From: Alsobacter soli
GTDB lineage: Bacteria > Pseudomonadota > Alphaproteobacteria > Rhizobiales > Beijerinckiaceae
Length of the DNA stretch: 52,962 nucleotides
Direction of reading: 5' to 3'
Assembly (NCBI GenBank): GCA_945883115.1
Contig: CAMCXA010000012.1
Location: 1 to 52,962, forward strand
Shown here: piece after piece, positions 44,042 through 52,962 of the stretch
How positions within the stretch are numbered: the first letter of the stretch is position 1
How the letters are laid out: every line of letters begins with the position of its first letter
The notes under the pieces: model-generated
Told to the model about the DNA's origin: nothing
What the model saw: the letters and a program-made list of their open reading frames with translations, nothing else
Database searches by the model: none
Program-made: the position numbers and the translations under genes

Positions 44042-45626
44042 GCGCATGCTCCTTTCGGCCAAAGGCGGAGAATGCCTGCGTCATGAGGATTGAAAAAACG
44101 GCGAGAACAAGGGCGATCCCCGCCGCGTCATCCGTCCGGTAACTGCCAAGACGCTGATAGATCAAGAAAGGCAGCGTCACGATCGAGTCAGAACCAAAAA
44201 AGGCGATCACGCCGAAATCTCCGAATGAAAGCAGAAAAGCAAAGGTGAAAGCCGCACGAAAGGCGGGTTTGAGAATGGGCCAATCGATCAGGCTGAAACG
44301 TGACCAGCCTGAAATCCCGAGGCTTTCGCACAGCGGGTCCTCATGGGCAACAAGCCTGCGCAAGGATCCCGCAAGGCTGCGATAGACAAAGGGCAGAGCC
44401 ATGATCGCATTGATCAGAACGATCAGAACGGGCGCATAGCCTACCGAACTGGCCGACGGCATCAAGATCAAGAACCATCCCGCGCCGAGCAGAACAGGCG
44501 GCAGCAGGAGCGTCAGCTCAACGGGTGCTTCGAAGATGCGCGCTTGCTTTACGGCGCCCTTCGATTCAAGTCGTATCGCGGCCAAAGCAAGCGGATAGGC
44601 AATGAGTACGGCGATGAGTGCAGCCGTGAACGCGATGCCACCGGACGTGGCGATGGCCCGCCAGAGGATACGCTCCGTTAAAAGGCGCGAAAAATCTGCC
44701 GTCAAACCAGAGAGGATGACTGACAGGATCGGCAACAGGATAAACAGGGCCGAGAGCACGATCATGATCATATCCGGAACGGGATTTCCGGATTTTGACA
44801 AGGACGCTCGTTCAGGGCCGAGGGATAGGCGCGCTGTTTCAGCGAAAGGGGGCCGAAACTTGGCCAGAAAGGACAAAAGCAGCACGCATAGGCCGATCTG
44901 ACCCATAGCCAAGGCCAGAGCGAGCCTGGGATCATAATCGAAGCGAAGTGCCTGATAGATGGCGAGTTCCAATGTTGTCGCCGCCGGACCTCCGCCGAGT
45001 GTCAAAACAATCGTGAAGCTGGTAACGCAGAGCATGAAAATGAGCCCGGCAATGCCCGGTAGCGCATTTTGAAGCACGGGCCATTCAATCACCCGGAAGA
45101 TGGCCCGCTCGGACATGCCAAGCATTTGCGCCAGACGCCATTGCTCTCGCGGCACCTGTTGCAGGGCGATCAGGGTGAGAAGGGCGGCATAGGGCAAATT
45201 GAAAAACACATGCGCGAGCAGAATGCCATTCAGCCCGTAAATTGACGGAAGCTCGGGCCAAAAGCGGGAGATGAAGCCAGCGCGTCCGTATAAAGAGACG
45301 AGCGCCAGAACGGCAACCAAGGCAGGCAATCCCTGCGGCAGAGCGAAAAGGCGCAGCAGAAATCCGCGGCCGAAAAACTGGCGACGTGAGAGTGCGCGCG
45401 CCAGCAAGACACCGAGAACGACGGAAATCAGCGTGGACAAAACGGCCTGAAGCAGGGTGAAGCTCGCCGCCCGCCAGAGAAGGCTTGCTGACGTCGAGCC
45501 CATCCCCGGACTTGACCAACCAAGCGCAACAAGAGCCGGAAGCGCGATCAGTGCAAGCACCGCGAGCGCTAGAAGTGCGCCCGCGGAAGGCCAATTTTTG
45601 CCTATTGAGCCATGCTGGCTTGCCAT
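44034..45626 (-). CDS. thiP: thiamine ABC transporter permease ThiP
   Basis: The 530-residue protein is a fused double permease with about twelve hydrophobic spans and two EAA loops, the first near residue 185 ([20 protein letters not shown]) and the second near 450 ([17 protein letters not shown]). This duplicated layout is that of ThiP/FbpB; the flanking thiB and thiQ and the TPP riboswitch decide for thiamine. It overlaps thiB by 25 bp. Confidence 0.93.
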   Translation of the reverse strand: MASQHGSIGKNWPSAGALLALAVLALIALPALVALGWSSPGMGSTSASLLWRAASFTLLQAVLSTLISVVLGVLLARALSRRQFFGRGFLLRLFALPQGLPALVAVLALVSLYGRAGFISRFWPELPSIYGLNGILLAHVFFNLPYAALLTLIALQQVPREQWRLAQMLGMSERAIFRVIEWPVLQNALPGIAGLIFMLCVTSFTIVLTLGGGPAATTLELAIYQALRFDYDPRLALALAMGQIGLCVLLLSFLAKFRPPFAETARLSLGPERASLSKSGNPVPDMIMIVLSALFILLPILSVILSGLTADFSRLLTERILWRAIATSGGIAFTAALIAVLIAYPLALAAIRLESKGAVKQARIFEAPVELTLLLPPVLLGAGWFLILMPSASSVGYAPVLIVLINAIMALPFVYRSLAGSLRRLVAHEDPLCESLGISGWSRFSLIDWPILKPAFRAAFTFAFLLSFGDFGVIAFFGSDSIVTLPFLIYQRLGSYRTDDAAGIALVLAVFSILMTQAFSAFGRKEHAHD

Positions 45627-46597
45627 TCTTCAGTCCAGACCTTGCGCTTGGATGCAACCTCTTCAGGCGTGAACAGGAAGCTTTTTGATGGATTAACCAG
45701 CTTTCCGAAAGCTTCGGGAAGCGGTGCCGATGTTTTCGCAGCAGGCATCATCCAGTTTGTCGTCGGGATGATATCCTGAAACTCCGTGCTTATCATGAAT
45801 TTGAGAAAATCCTTGGCGAGTGCCGGTTGTTTGCTGGAGGCCATGATGCCCGCAACCTCGATCTGGAGATAATGACCTTCGGAGAAGGCTGCTGCCTGAT
45901 AGCGGTCGGTTTTCTCTTCGATCATGTGATAGGCGGGTGATGTCGTGTAGCTGAACACCATGGGTGCCTCACCCTTCGTGAAGAGTCCGTAGGCTTCGCT
46001 CCAACCGGGTGTGACGGTGAGAATGCGCTTGGATAATTTCTTCCACGCGTCTGGTGCCTTGTCGCCATAGACCGAGCGCATCCAGAGAAGGAGGCCCAGA
46101 CCCGGTGTCGAGGTGCGGGGATCTTGAATGACAATCTTCTCCGCAGGATTGCCATTGACCAATTCATCAAGGCTCTTCGGCGGGTTCTTGATTTTTTCCG
46201 AGTCATAGATGACCGCGAAATGAGCAAAATCAAAGGGTAAGAAATTGGGGTCGGACCAGCCGTTCGGAACTGTTACCGTCGATATATCCGCGCCATGCGG
46301 TGCAAAGAGATTGGTGTTGCGGGCCTCTGCGGTGAGGTTTGTATCCAACCCGAGAACGATATCGGCTTCCGAGTTTTTACCCTCCATTTTGAGGCGGTTG
46401 AGAATGGCAACGCCATCGGCGAGCGAAACGAAACGCACTTCGCAGCCGCATTTCGCCTCAAAGGCTTTTTTCACAGCGGGGCCGGGGCCCCAATCGGCGG
46501 TGAAGCTTTCATAGGTATAGACAGTGAGAACAGGTGCGGCATACGCAGGGACGATAGCCGCGAAAAACAAGGTGAGAAGTGACGCCAATCTTAACAT
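45602..46597 (-). CDS. thiB: thiamine-binding periplasmic protein ThiB
   Basis: The 331-residue precursor has a signal peptide of about 20 residues ending PAYA. The mature part begins [21 protein letters not shown], shortened here in meaning to the ThiB N-terminal block, and has GLDTNL and [12 protein letters not shown], typical of ThiB. GGAGG lies seven bases before ATG 46597; the frame to 46651 is within the leader. It binds thiamine or its phosphates for ThiPQ. Expression is controlled by the TPP riboswitch upstream. Confidence 0.94.
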   Translation of the reverse strand: MLRLASLLTLFFAAIVPAYAAPVLTVYTYESFTADWGPGPAVKKAFEAKCGCEVRFVSLADGVAILNRLKMEGKNSEADIVLGLDTNLTAEARNTNLFAPHGADISTVTVPNGWSDPNFLPFDFAHFAVIYDSEKIKNPPKSLDELVNGNPAEKIVIQDPRTSTPGLGLLLWMRSVYGDKAPDAWKKLSKRILTVTPGWSEAYGLFTKGEAPMVFSYTTSPAYHMIEEKTDRYQAAAFSEGHYLQIEVAGIMASSKQPALAKDFLKFMISTEFQDIIPTTNWMMPAAKTSAPLPEAFGKLVNPSKSFLFTPEEVASKRKVWTEEWQASMAQ

Positions 46598-46653
46598 TTC
46601 AGCCTCCATCTTTCGGCGGGAGGCAAGACAAAAAGACGATGCTTCTTGCACTG

Positions 46654-46752
46654 GCTCATCCTCCCTCCGCCGGCATTATCCGGATCAGGTTCTGCGGGTT
46701 AATGGCTCAGCACCATCTCTCAGCCTCGAAAATTCAAGGCACCCCGTTGAGC
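46654..46752 (-). promoter_or_regulatory. TPP riboswitch (THI element) upstream of thiBPQ
   Basis: On the minus strand the leader shows all THI-box landmarks in order: GGGGTGCC, GGCTGAGAGATGG, ACCC, GAACCTGATCCGG, TAATGCCGGCG and GAGGGAGG. The outer helix GCTCA (46748-46752) pairs with TGAGC (46654-46658). It ends 56 bases before the thiB start, so thiamine diphosphate should lower thiBPQ expression, probably by hiding the thiB ribosome site. Confidence 0.95.
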
Positions 46753-46841
46753 AATTGCTATCTTAGAGACGAAAAAACTAAACTGCAAGAGCATCGAACC
46801 GTGAGGTGGTATTTGAGGTATCGCTCGACTATATCTGGCAT

Positions 46842-47483
46842 ATGGACGAATTCGGTGACGCGCATTTCAGTATCCTGCTCGGCGGCACGCTGACGCCAAC
46901 GCCACGCCTTTTGCGCCAGATTGCTGGCTCACGCGTGATCGCGGCGGATGGCGGTATTCTGCATGCCGAGACGTTGGCAGTGTCTACCGAATTGTGGGTC
47001 GGTGACTTTGACTCGACGCCCGACGCCGCGCGGAAACGCTTTGATCATGTTTCGCGGGAAGAGCATCCGACAGACAAAGATCGGACAGATGGTGAAATTG
47101 CAATCGAAGCGGCGATTGCGCGCGGTGCCAAACGCTTGACGCTGGTGAGCGGACTCGGTGGGCAGGCCGACCACGTTCTCGGACATTTCATGCTGGCTCT
47201 CCGCTATGCGCAAGAAGGGCTCAGGGTCTCCATCACGAGCGGCGATGAAGAGGCCTACCCGTTGCTGCCGGGCGTTCATGAGTTCGATCTGCCTGCCGAA
47301 AGCAGGATCAGCATTATCCCCCTGAGCAAACTCGATCGTCTTTCGTTGAAGAATGTCTATTGGCCGTTGAATGATACGGTTGTTCCGCTCGGAAGCACAC
47401 GGACACTCTCGAACCGCGCCAAAGGACCCGTTCAGGTCGAGCTCGCGTCCGGATACGGGATGATTATCGCGTATCCGGTGTGA
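46842..47483 (+). CDS. thiamine pyrophosphokinase
   Basis: The enzyme transfers pyrophosphate from ATP to thiamine, giving ThDP. The 213-residue protein has AADGGILHA near 35, VGDFDS at 53-58 and DKDRTDGEIAIEAA at 78-91, the metal and nucleotide motifs of the family, and ends SGYGMIIAYPV. ATG 46842 and GTG 46806 are both possible; neither has a strong ribosome site. It is divergent from thiBPQ, so import and activation of thiamine sit side by side. Confidence 0.93.
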   Translation: MDEFGDAHFSILLGGTLTPTPRLLRQIAGSRVIAADGGILHAETLAVSTELWVGDFDSTPDAARKRFDHVSREEHPTDKDRTDGEIAIEAAIARGAKRLTLVSGLGGQADHVLGHFMLALRYAQEGLRVSITSGDEEAYPLLPGVHEFDLPAESRISIIPLSKLDRLSLKNVYWPLNDTVVPLGSTRTLSNRAKGPVQVELASGYGMIIAYPV

Positions 47484-47644
47484 TGGAGCCTTAGGTTTTC
47501 AAGCCGAATGGCGAATATGTTCGCCGCAGCAGCGATCGTTGCGCCTCCGATGTTTTATCGAACTGAGGGCACTTGCCATCCAAACAATATCTGACAGAAT
47601 GTCGCGGTTGATCATGGAACACGCTGGAATTTTATCACGATAAA

Positions 47645-48193
47645 TTGGGAGCGGACGTATCAAGCGATGCCATTCGCCAACCGAAGCCGCCAGTTCTGCT
47701 GATCGACGAAGTCGACCGCGCCGACGAGGAATTCGAAGCTTTCCTCCTCGAATTACTCTCCGATTTTCAAATCTCGATCCCTGAGCTCGGTACAATCTCC
47801 GCAAGTTCAATCCCGTTCGTCGTGCTGACCTCCAACGGCACGCGGGAATTGTCCGATGCCCTGCGGCGGCGGTGTCTGTATCACTATGTCGACTTTCCGG
47901 ATGTTGATCGCGAAGCCCGCATTCTTCTGGCGCGCTTGCCCGGGATTGACGCCACGCTGGCCTTACAGATTGCAGGCATGGTCGGCGCGATCCGCAAGGA
48001 AAGCCTCAGAAAGACACCGGGCGTTGCCGAAACACTCGATTGGGCGGCAGCCCTTGTTGGCATTGGTCTCAAAGATCTCCGTTCCGACCCCGAGGCCGTC
48101 CATGATACGTTGATGTGCCTCGTCAAAACGGCGGAGGACAAGAGCCGGATGACGTCTGAAGTCACCAACCGCCTGCTCGGCAAGGTGGCGTAA
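47645..48193 (+). pseudogene. MoxR-type AAA ATPase (CoxD-like), N-terminal half missing
   Basis: The frame encodes only the C-terminal part of a MoxR/CoxD ATPase: Walker B VLLIDEVDRADEEFE, the sensor-1 region VVLTSNGTRELSDALRRRC and TPGVAETLDWAAAL. A full protein has about 280-300 residues with Walker A about 60 residues before this point. Upstream, the frame stops at 47609-47611 and the preceding sequence shows no Walker A in any frame. Without its P-loop it cannot bind ATP normally. It lies one base before the CoxE-like gene, so the loss may have followed a deletion at the cluster edge. Confidence 0.8.
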
Positions 48194-48194
48194 G

Positions 48195-49394
48195 ATGGGC
48201 GCACAACTCCGCATCGTTCAGGAAACTGCGGCAGGAGCGCAAATCCGTTCGCGTCTGGCAGGCTTTGTCCGCAATCTGCGCGACAACGGCTTTCTGGTCG
48301 GTCTGGCGGAAACACGCGATGCGCTGCGCATTATTGCAGGGCCGGATGCCTTGCGGGTCTCTCGTCTGCGTCCCGCGCTCCGCGCACTCTTCTGCGCACG
48401 TCCCTCGGATTGGGAGCGCTTTGACGAAGTGTTCGATGCCTTCTGGCTCGGCCATGGCATGAAATCCGTTATGCGGATCAGTGGCGAGCCGCCGAAAGCA
48501 TCCTCCACGGTGCGCAAATCGGGCGATGGCATGCCCGATTTTGGAAAGCCCGGCATGCCTGACCGCACCGAACGTCGCGACGGTCCGGAGCATGACAATC
48601 CGGCGGATGGCCGCGGTCGCCGCGAGGGCGCGTCCCGAGCCGAGTCTCTCGGTTCGGTCGATTTCCGGCACATCACAGATCCGGCCCAGATGGAACAGGC
48701 TCATGGCCTTGCCGAACGCCTTTCACGCAGCATGCGGGCACGGTTGACCCGGCGCGAAAAAGTGCGCCGTACGGGCCCGCGACTTGATTTGCGGCGGACA
48801 ATCCATCGCAGCATCGCAACGGGCGGCGTGCCGTTGGAACTTGTTCACCGCCAGAGAAAAGACAAGCCGCTTAAACTTGTTATCCTGCTGGATGCATCTG
48901 GCTCGATGAGCCTCTATTCCGCGGTGTTCATCCGTTTCATGCACGGTGTCCTTGATACATTTCGGGAAGCCGATGCGTTTTTGTTCCACACCCGTCTCGT
49001 TCATGTCTCCGATGCGCTCCGCGAAAAAGACGCCGCCCGCGCCATCGACCGCATGGCACTCATGAGCCAGGGTGTCGGCGGCGGAACCAAAATCGGCGAA
49101 AGTCTCGCAACATTCAACCAATGGCATGCCAAACGCGTTATCACATCGCGAACGGCTGTGATGATCGTGTCCGATGGCTACGATACCGGCGAACCGGAAA
49201 CCTTGGCTGCCGAGATGCAAGCCCTGCGTCGACGCTGCCGTCGGATTATCTGGCTCAACCCGATGCTTGGCTGGAATGATTATTCGCCGGAAGCACGCGG
49301 AATCAAAGCTGCACTTCCGTTTATCGACCTTTTTGCTCCGGCGCATAATCTCGAGAGCCTTGTCGCGCTCGAGCCTTATCTGGCGAGGATTTGA
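48195..49394 (+). CDS. CoxE-like VWA domain protein
   Basis: The 399-residue protein is of the CoxE group (VWA domain containing CoxE-like). The C-terminal VWA domain begins LVILLDASGSMS near residue 230, a complete MIDAS DxSxS motif, with a further threonine in GGGTKIGESL and an aspartate in VSDGYDTGEPE. The N-terminal half is charged and flexible. CoxE works with the CoxD ATPase in inserting metal or sulfur into CO-dehydrogenase-type enzymes. Here the ATPase partner is truncated, and this gene starts one base after it. Confidence 0.9.
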   Translation: MGAQLRIVQETAAGAQIRSRLAGFVRNLRDNGFLVGLAETRDALRIIAGPDALRVSRLRPALRALFCARPSDWERFDEVFDAFWLGHGMKSVMRISGEPPKASSTVRKSGDGMPDFGKPGMPDRTERRDGPEHDNPADGRGRREGASRAESLGSVDFRHITDPAQMEQAHGLAERLSRSMRARLTRREKVRRTGPRLDLRRTIHRSIATGGVPLELVHRQRKDKPLKLVILLDASGSMSLYSAVFIRFMHGVLDTFREADAFLFHTRLVHVSDALREKDAARAIDRMALMSQGVGGGTKIGESLATFNQWHAKRVITSRTAVMIVSDGYDTGEPETLAAEMQALRRRCRRIIWLNPMLGWNDYSPEARGIKAALPFIDLFAPAHNLESLVALEPYLARI

Positions 49395-49396
49395 TC

Positions 49397-50218
49397 ATGC
49401 AGACGCATCAGGATGTTCTTGATCTTGCAAACGACATGAAAGCGCGCGGTGAGGCCTTCGCGCTCGCAACCGTTGTGCGCACCGTTTCCGTCACAGCCGC
49501 AAAGGCAGGTGCCAAAGCGGTGATCCGCGCCGATGGATCGATCAGTGGCGGATGGATCGGCGGCGGTTGCGCACGTGGTGCAGTTCTCAAAGCCGCCCGC
49601 GCGGCCATCGCGGACGGGCAGCCACGCCTTGTCAGCATCCAGCCTAAGGATTTGCTTGACGAGCTCGGTGTCAAGCCGGGCGAAGCCCGCGAAGGCATCG
49701 AATTTGCTCGCAATAATTGCCCGAGCCAAGGCACGATGGACGTCTTCGTCGAGCCTGTATTACCAAAGCCGCATCTCATCATCTGCGGGTCATCGCCCGT
49801 CGCAATTGCCTTGGCCGACGTATCAAGCCGTGCTGGCTTTTTTGTCTCGGTCTGCGCTCCCGCAGCTGATCATGGCGCCTTCGCCTCAGTGGAACGGTTT
49901 GTTGATGGATATACCCTTCCGGGTGCGGAAACAGGTGACCGGTTCGTTGTTGTCGCCACCCAAGGCAGGGGTGATCACGAAGCGTTGAAAGCGGCCCTTT
50001 CCGAGCCCGCAGATTATGTCGCCTTTGTCGGATCGCGTCGCAAGGCAGCAGCCCTGCGTGCGGATCTGGCGGAGGAGGGCATTGGCGAAAATCGCCTTTC
50101 TGCCTTCAAGGCCCCCGCAGGCTTGGACCTCGGCGCGATCACGCCCGAAGAAATTGCCATTTCCATTCTGGCCGAAATGATCGCCATCCGGCGCAACGGC
50201 CAGCGTGATCTGGCATAA
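49397..50218 (+). CDS. XdhC/CoxF-family protein
   Basis: The 273-residue protein belongs to the XdhC family of maturation factors that bind sulfurated molybdenum cofactor and load it into xanthine-dehydrogenase or CO-dehydrogenase-type hydroxylases. The N-terminal part has FALATVVRTVSVTAAKAGAK and GWIGGGCARGAV; the C-terminal Rossmann part has LIICGSSPVAIALADV, VVVATQGRGDHEAL and AFVGSRRKA. ATG 49397 with GAGG upstream is used; the frame opens at TTG 49391 inside the CoxE stop. It follows CoxE by two bases. Confidence 0.92.
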   Translation: MQTHQDVLDLANDMKARGEAFALATVVRTVSVTAAKAGAKAVIRADGSISGGWIGGGCARGAVLKAARAAIADGQPRLVSIQPKDLLDELGVKPGEAREGIEFARNNCPSQGTMDVFVEPVLPKPHLIICGSSPVAIALADVSSRAGFFVSVCAPAADHGAFASVERFVDGYTLPGAETGDRFVVVATQGRGDHEALKAALSEPADYVAFVGSRRKAAALRADLAEEGIGENRLSAFKAPAGLDLGAITPEEIAISILAEMIAIRRNGQRDLA

Positions 50219-50251
50219 ATAAACAATAGACGAGAACGAGGGAGACCCATC

Positions 50252-50857
50252 ATGGATATGAACGGATCACAGCGTATTGAAGCTAGCCGCGAAGTTGTTT
50301 ACGCGGCCCTGAACGACATTGAAATCCTGCGCCAGTGCATTCCTGGGTGTGAAAACATCGAAAAAACGTCTGAAACCGAGATGACGGCGAAGGTAGTCCT
50401 CAAAATCGGCCCTGTGAAAGCCTCTTTTTCCGGCAAAGTCACCTTGTCCGATCTTGACCCGCCAAACGGATACACCATCACCGGCGAAGGCTCGGGCGGT
50501 GCTGCAGGCTTCGCAAAGGGTGGCGCGGCCGTCAAACTCGAAGCCGATGGCGAGGCCACAATCCTGCACTACACCGTCAACGCCCAGATCGGCGGCAAAC
50601 TCGCCCAGCTCGGTGGTCGCCTCATTGATGCGACGTCAAAAAAGCTCGCAGGTGATTTCTTCGAGAAATTCAGCTCCATCGTCGGCCCAGCGCCTGAAGG
50701 CGAGGAAGAAAAGAAAAAGGGCTGGTTTGGCAAATTGCTCGGCTCGTCGGCTGCCGTTCTCGTTGCGGGCACGCTTCTCGTCCCGACATGCTGCCTGACC
50801 GGTCATGTTCATGCTGCAGACGACGTCGTCCCGTTCCCGATGTGTGTGTCACGCTAA
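50252..50857 (+). CDS. CoxG-like SRPBCC domain protein with C-terminal membrane segment
   Basis: The 201-residue protein has an SRPBCC (START-like) domain over about 1-150: EASREVVYAALND, CIPGCENI and GEGSGGAAGFAKG are CoxG landmarks. A hinge of glutamates and lysines (about 150-160) precedes a hydrophobic segment with two cysteines near residue 185, an apparent membrane anchor. CoxG anchors CO dehydrogenase to the membrane. GGGAGA precedes the ATG. It follows XdhC by 33 bp. Confidence 0.9.
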   Translation: MDMNGSQRIEASREVVYAALNDIEILRQCIPGCENIEKTSETEMTAKVVLKIGPVKASFSGKVTLSDLDPPNGYTITGEGSGGAAGFAKGGAAVKLEADGEATILHYTVNAQIGGKLAQLGGRLIDATSKKLAGDFFEKFSSIVGPAPEGEEEKKKGWFGKLLGSSAAVLVAGTLLVPTCCLTGHVHAADDVVPFPMCVSR

Positions 50858-50889
50858 CTCAGACGAGACAGGAGGGGGCACCTCAGCCC

Positions 50890-51663
50890 TTACCAGCTTG
50901 TATAGCCGCCATCTGCAAGCACAATCGATCCGGTCATCAGGCTTGAGGCCTCGCTCGCCAGAAAAAGGATCACGGAGGCAATTTCGTCCGTCCGGCCCAT
51001 CCGGTTCATTGGCGTACCGCCAACCCAATGCTGGAACATTTTAGGGTCTTCATAAACGAACGATGTCAGTTCAGTTTCGATATAGGTCGGCGCGACGGCG
51101 TTGACGCGAATACCCCGCGTTGCCCATTCGGCCGCAAGTGAACGTGTCAAATGGTGAACACCGGCTTTGGAGGCATTGTAATGCGCCTGCTCCTGCGGCC
51201 GATTGACGATGAAGCCTGACATCGAGCCGACATTGACAATATTGCCACCGCCCATCTCGAGCATGCTCTTGCCGAATGTGCGGCAACACCAGAACAACCC
51301 GTTCAGATTGACGTCGATGACTTTGAGCCAGGTTGCGTCATCCATGGTTTCGGCAGGCCGGTTCGACAAAGCGATGCCTGCATTATTGACGAGAATATCC
51401 ACTTTGCCATGGCGGGCGATGATCGCCGCATGCACCTGCTCGACAGCCCGGGCATCCGTCACGTCGAGCTTTTCCCACTCGACTTTGCGGCCCTTGGCTT
51501 GAAGCGCTTGGCTGGATTTGGCGGCTGTGTCGGGATTCATATCCGCGATGATCACGGTAGCACCCGCTTCGCTGAGCGCATCTGCTGTCGCAAGGCCAAT
51601 ACCCTGCGCCGCACCTGTGACGACGGCAACTTTTCCATTGAGGCTGAAACGTTTGAGATACAT
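50890..51663 (-). CDS. short-chain dehydrogenase/reductase
   Basis: The 257-residue SDR has TGAAQGIG at 17-24, NNAGIA at 93-98 and catalytic S147, Y162 and K166 (YNASK). The end SLMTGSIVLADGGYTSW is standard. It resembles polyol and 3-ketoacyl reductases, so the substrate is open. It lies on the minus strand after the GMC oxidoreductase gene (141-bp gap), which suggests oxidation of an alcohol, but the gap allows a separate promoter. It converges with the CoxG-like gene. Confidence 0.92.
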   Translation of the reverse strand: MYLKRFSLNGKVAVVTGAAQGIGLATADALSEAGATVIIADMNPDTAAKSSQALQAKGRKVEWEKLDVTDARAVEQVHAAIIARHGKVDILVNNAGIALSNRPAETMDDATWLKVIDVNLNGLFWCCRTFGKSMLEMGGGNIVNVGSMSGFIVNRPQEQAHYNASKAGVHHLTRSLAAEWATRGIRVNAVAPTYIETELTSFVYEDPKMFQHWVGGTPMNRMGRTDEIASVILFLASEASSLMTGSIVLADGGYTSW

Positions 51664-51804
51664 GGCGGATGATCCTTTGCAGAAAGAAAACGAAGCGACT
51701 GATAAACACTACCGACTACTGTGCCACAAACACAAGGCGGGTCCAACCCGTTGGCTCGAAAGCGGGACGCAATTCACCCGTTTCTACGGACAAAGCACAA
51801 TGGG

Positions 51805-52962
51805 TCAGTTCGGCGGCAGAACCGCCGCCGGCAGCGGCTCTCGCCCGCGAATGATATCCGATCCTTTTTCACCCGCCATAATGGTTGCAGCATTCGTATT
51901 CGAGGAAACAAGGCGGGGCATGATCGACGCGTCACACACGCGCAAGCCGCCGATCCCGTGCACACGCAAATCATCAGGGGAGACGACTGCCATCGCGTCA
52001 TGCCCCATCCGGCAGGTCCCCACCGGATGATGCTGCGTCTTGCCGGACCGGCACGCATACTCGAAAAGATCCTCATCGCTCACAAGCTCAGGCCCCGGCA
52101 ACCGCTCGCCGAGCAGAAACGGCTTGAGCGCCGGCTGCTTTAATAGCTCGCGGGCGATGCGAAGCCCTTTGATCGAAATTTCCCGATCATACGGATCTGC
52201 AAAATAATTCGGATCGATCAGCGGCATCGCTGCCGGATCACTCGAACCCAACCTTACCGAGCCGCGCGAGCGCGGGCGAATAAAGGCCGCGTTCAGCGTC
52301 AACCCGTTATTCTTCAGCTTGGCCACCCCCGCCTCGATGCCCGAGCCAAGTCCGAGATGGAACTGGACATCGGGTGAGCGCGCCGCGTCATCGGCATAAG
52401 CAAACGCGCCGGTCTCAAACAAGGTAGATGCAACCGGTCCCTTTTTGTAGAGAAGATACTGAATTCCGGCACCTAGCGCCCGATACCATGACGCATAGCT
52501 GTCATAGGTATGGCTGCCCGTGCACTCAGCGATCACATAGAGATCGAGATGATCCTGCAAATTGGAGCCGACACCTGGTAGATCATGCACGACGGGAATG
52601 CCGACAGAGGTCAGATGATCCGCCGGACCAATACCGGACAGCATCAGCAAACGAGCCGAGCCGATTGTGCCGGATGAAACAATCACATCGCGTTCACAGC
52701 GGATCGTTTCCGTTGCCCCGCCTGCCGCCCCAAGTTCGACCCCGACCGCTCGGCCCTTCTCGACCACAATCCGCGTGACGGACCGTCCGGTGATCACCGT
52801 CAGATTGCCGCGTTGCCGCGCCGGCTTCAGATATTCAACCGCCGTGCTCGAACGCCGCGCATTCCGGACGGTAATCTGGTAGTGGCCGACACCTAATTGG
52901 GTGGCGCCGTTGAAATCCGGATTATAGGGCAGGCCATATTCCTGCCCCGCCCGAATGAAAGC
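51805..52962 (-). CDS. GMC-family FAD oxidoreductase, 5' end outside the window
   Basis: The frame runs off the right edge; the C-terminal 385 residues are seen. SSGTIGSARLLMLSGIGP is the second GMC signature, QHHPVGTCRMG holds the catalytic histidine and SSNTNAATIMAGEKGSDII the second active-site residue (Asn) and FAD contacts. This is the choline/alcohol dehydrogenase type (BetA-like), which oxidises primary alcohols. The N-terminal FAD-binding part lies beyond 52962, so full length and exact substrate cannot be judged. Confidence 0.92.
   Translation of the reverse strand, partial: AFIRAGQEYGLPYNPDFNGATQLGVGHYQITVRNARRSSTAVEYLKPARQRGNLTVITGRSVTRIVVEKGRAVGVELGAAGGATETIRCERDVIVSSGTIGSARLLMLSGIGPADHLTSVGIPVVHDLPGVGSNLQDHLDLYVIAECTGSHTYDSYASWYRALGAGIQYLLYKKGPVASTLFETGAFAYADDAARSPDVQFHLGLGSGIEAGVAKLKNNGLTLNAAFIRPRSRGSVRLGSSDPAAMPLIDPNYFADPYDREISIKGLRIARELLKQPALKPFLLGERLPGPELVSDEDLFEYACRSGKTQHHPVGTCRMGHDAMAVVSPDDLRVHGIGGLRVCDASIMPRLVSSNTNAATIMAGEKGSDIIRGREPLPAAVLPPN

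Overview
The window looks like a chromosomal stretch of an alphaproteobacterium, most likely of the Hyphomicrobiales (Rhizobiales). This rests on the layout of the C-P lyase genes (phnGHIJKLM plus a DUF1045 gene, with phnF and phnCDE1E2), rhizobial-type DeoC with a double-domain aldehyde dehydrogenase, a UgpBAEC transporter and CoxE/XdhC/CoxG genes. The taxon is an inference; no rRNA is present.

Region 1 (1-5083) is a patchwork. It starts with the 3' end of an IS1595-type transposase, then an orphan LysR regulator, a small hypothetical gene, tRNA-Arg(CCG), a long stretch without genes, an AT-rich gene of unknown function running into a 110-bp inverted-repeat element, a luciferase-like monooxygenase and an IS3-type remnant. 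A copy of the tRNA 3' end recurs at 5060-5079, so 2061-5079 may be the relic of an element integrated in the tRNA gene.

Region 2 (5176-20927) is phosphonate-centred. On the minus strand phnG-H-I-J-K-L-M-DUF1045 form a tight operon; phnN sits inverted behind it, followed by a hexapeptide acyltransferase, DeoC and a tandem aldehyde dehydrogenase. The repressor gene phnF is divergent from phnG, with a HutC-type operator and a Pho-box-like repeat between them. The importer operon phnC-D-E1-E2 has its own good Pho box. There is no phnP and no phnO; DUF1045 and the hexapeptide transferase are candidates for those steps.

Region 3 (21141-27583) holds ugpB-A-E-C for glycerol-3-phosphate or glycerophosphodiester import, a divergent endonuclease/exonuclease/phosphatase-fold hydrolase and a TIM-barrel isomerase. 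Together these look like organophosphate scavenging.

Region 4 (27835-43315) is a large catabolic area: an Xsc-like ThDP enzyme with a strong terminator, a GlcG-like gene with an enoyl-CoA hydratase, a minus-strand set (acyl-CoA dehydrogenase, SDR, DUF993, isomerase), a divergent CoA-transferase, and a compact plus-strand set (Gfo/Idh dehydrogenase, isomerase, alpha/beta hydrolase, RPE-like epimerase, ROK kinase, aldolase-like barrel, PfkB kinase). The last set reads as a complete but unassigned carbohydrate pathway.

Region 5 (43349-47483) is thiamine supply: thiBPQ behind a TPP riboswitch, with thiamine pyrophosphokinase divergent. Region 6 (47645-52962) holds Cox-type accessory genes (an N-terminally truncated MoxR ATPase, CoxE, XdhC/CoxF and CoxG homologues) without any molybdenum hydroxylase structural genes, then an SDR and a GMC oxidoreductase that runs off the window.
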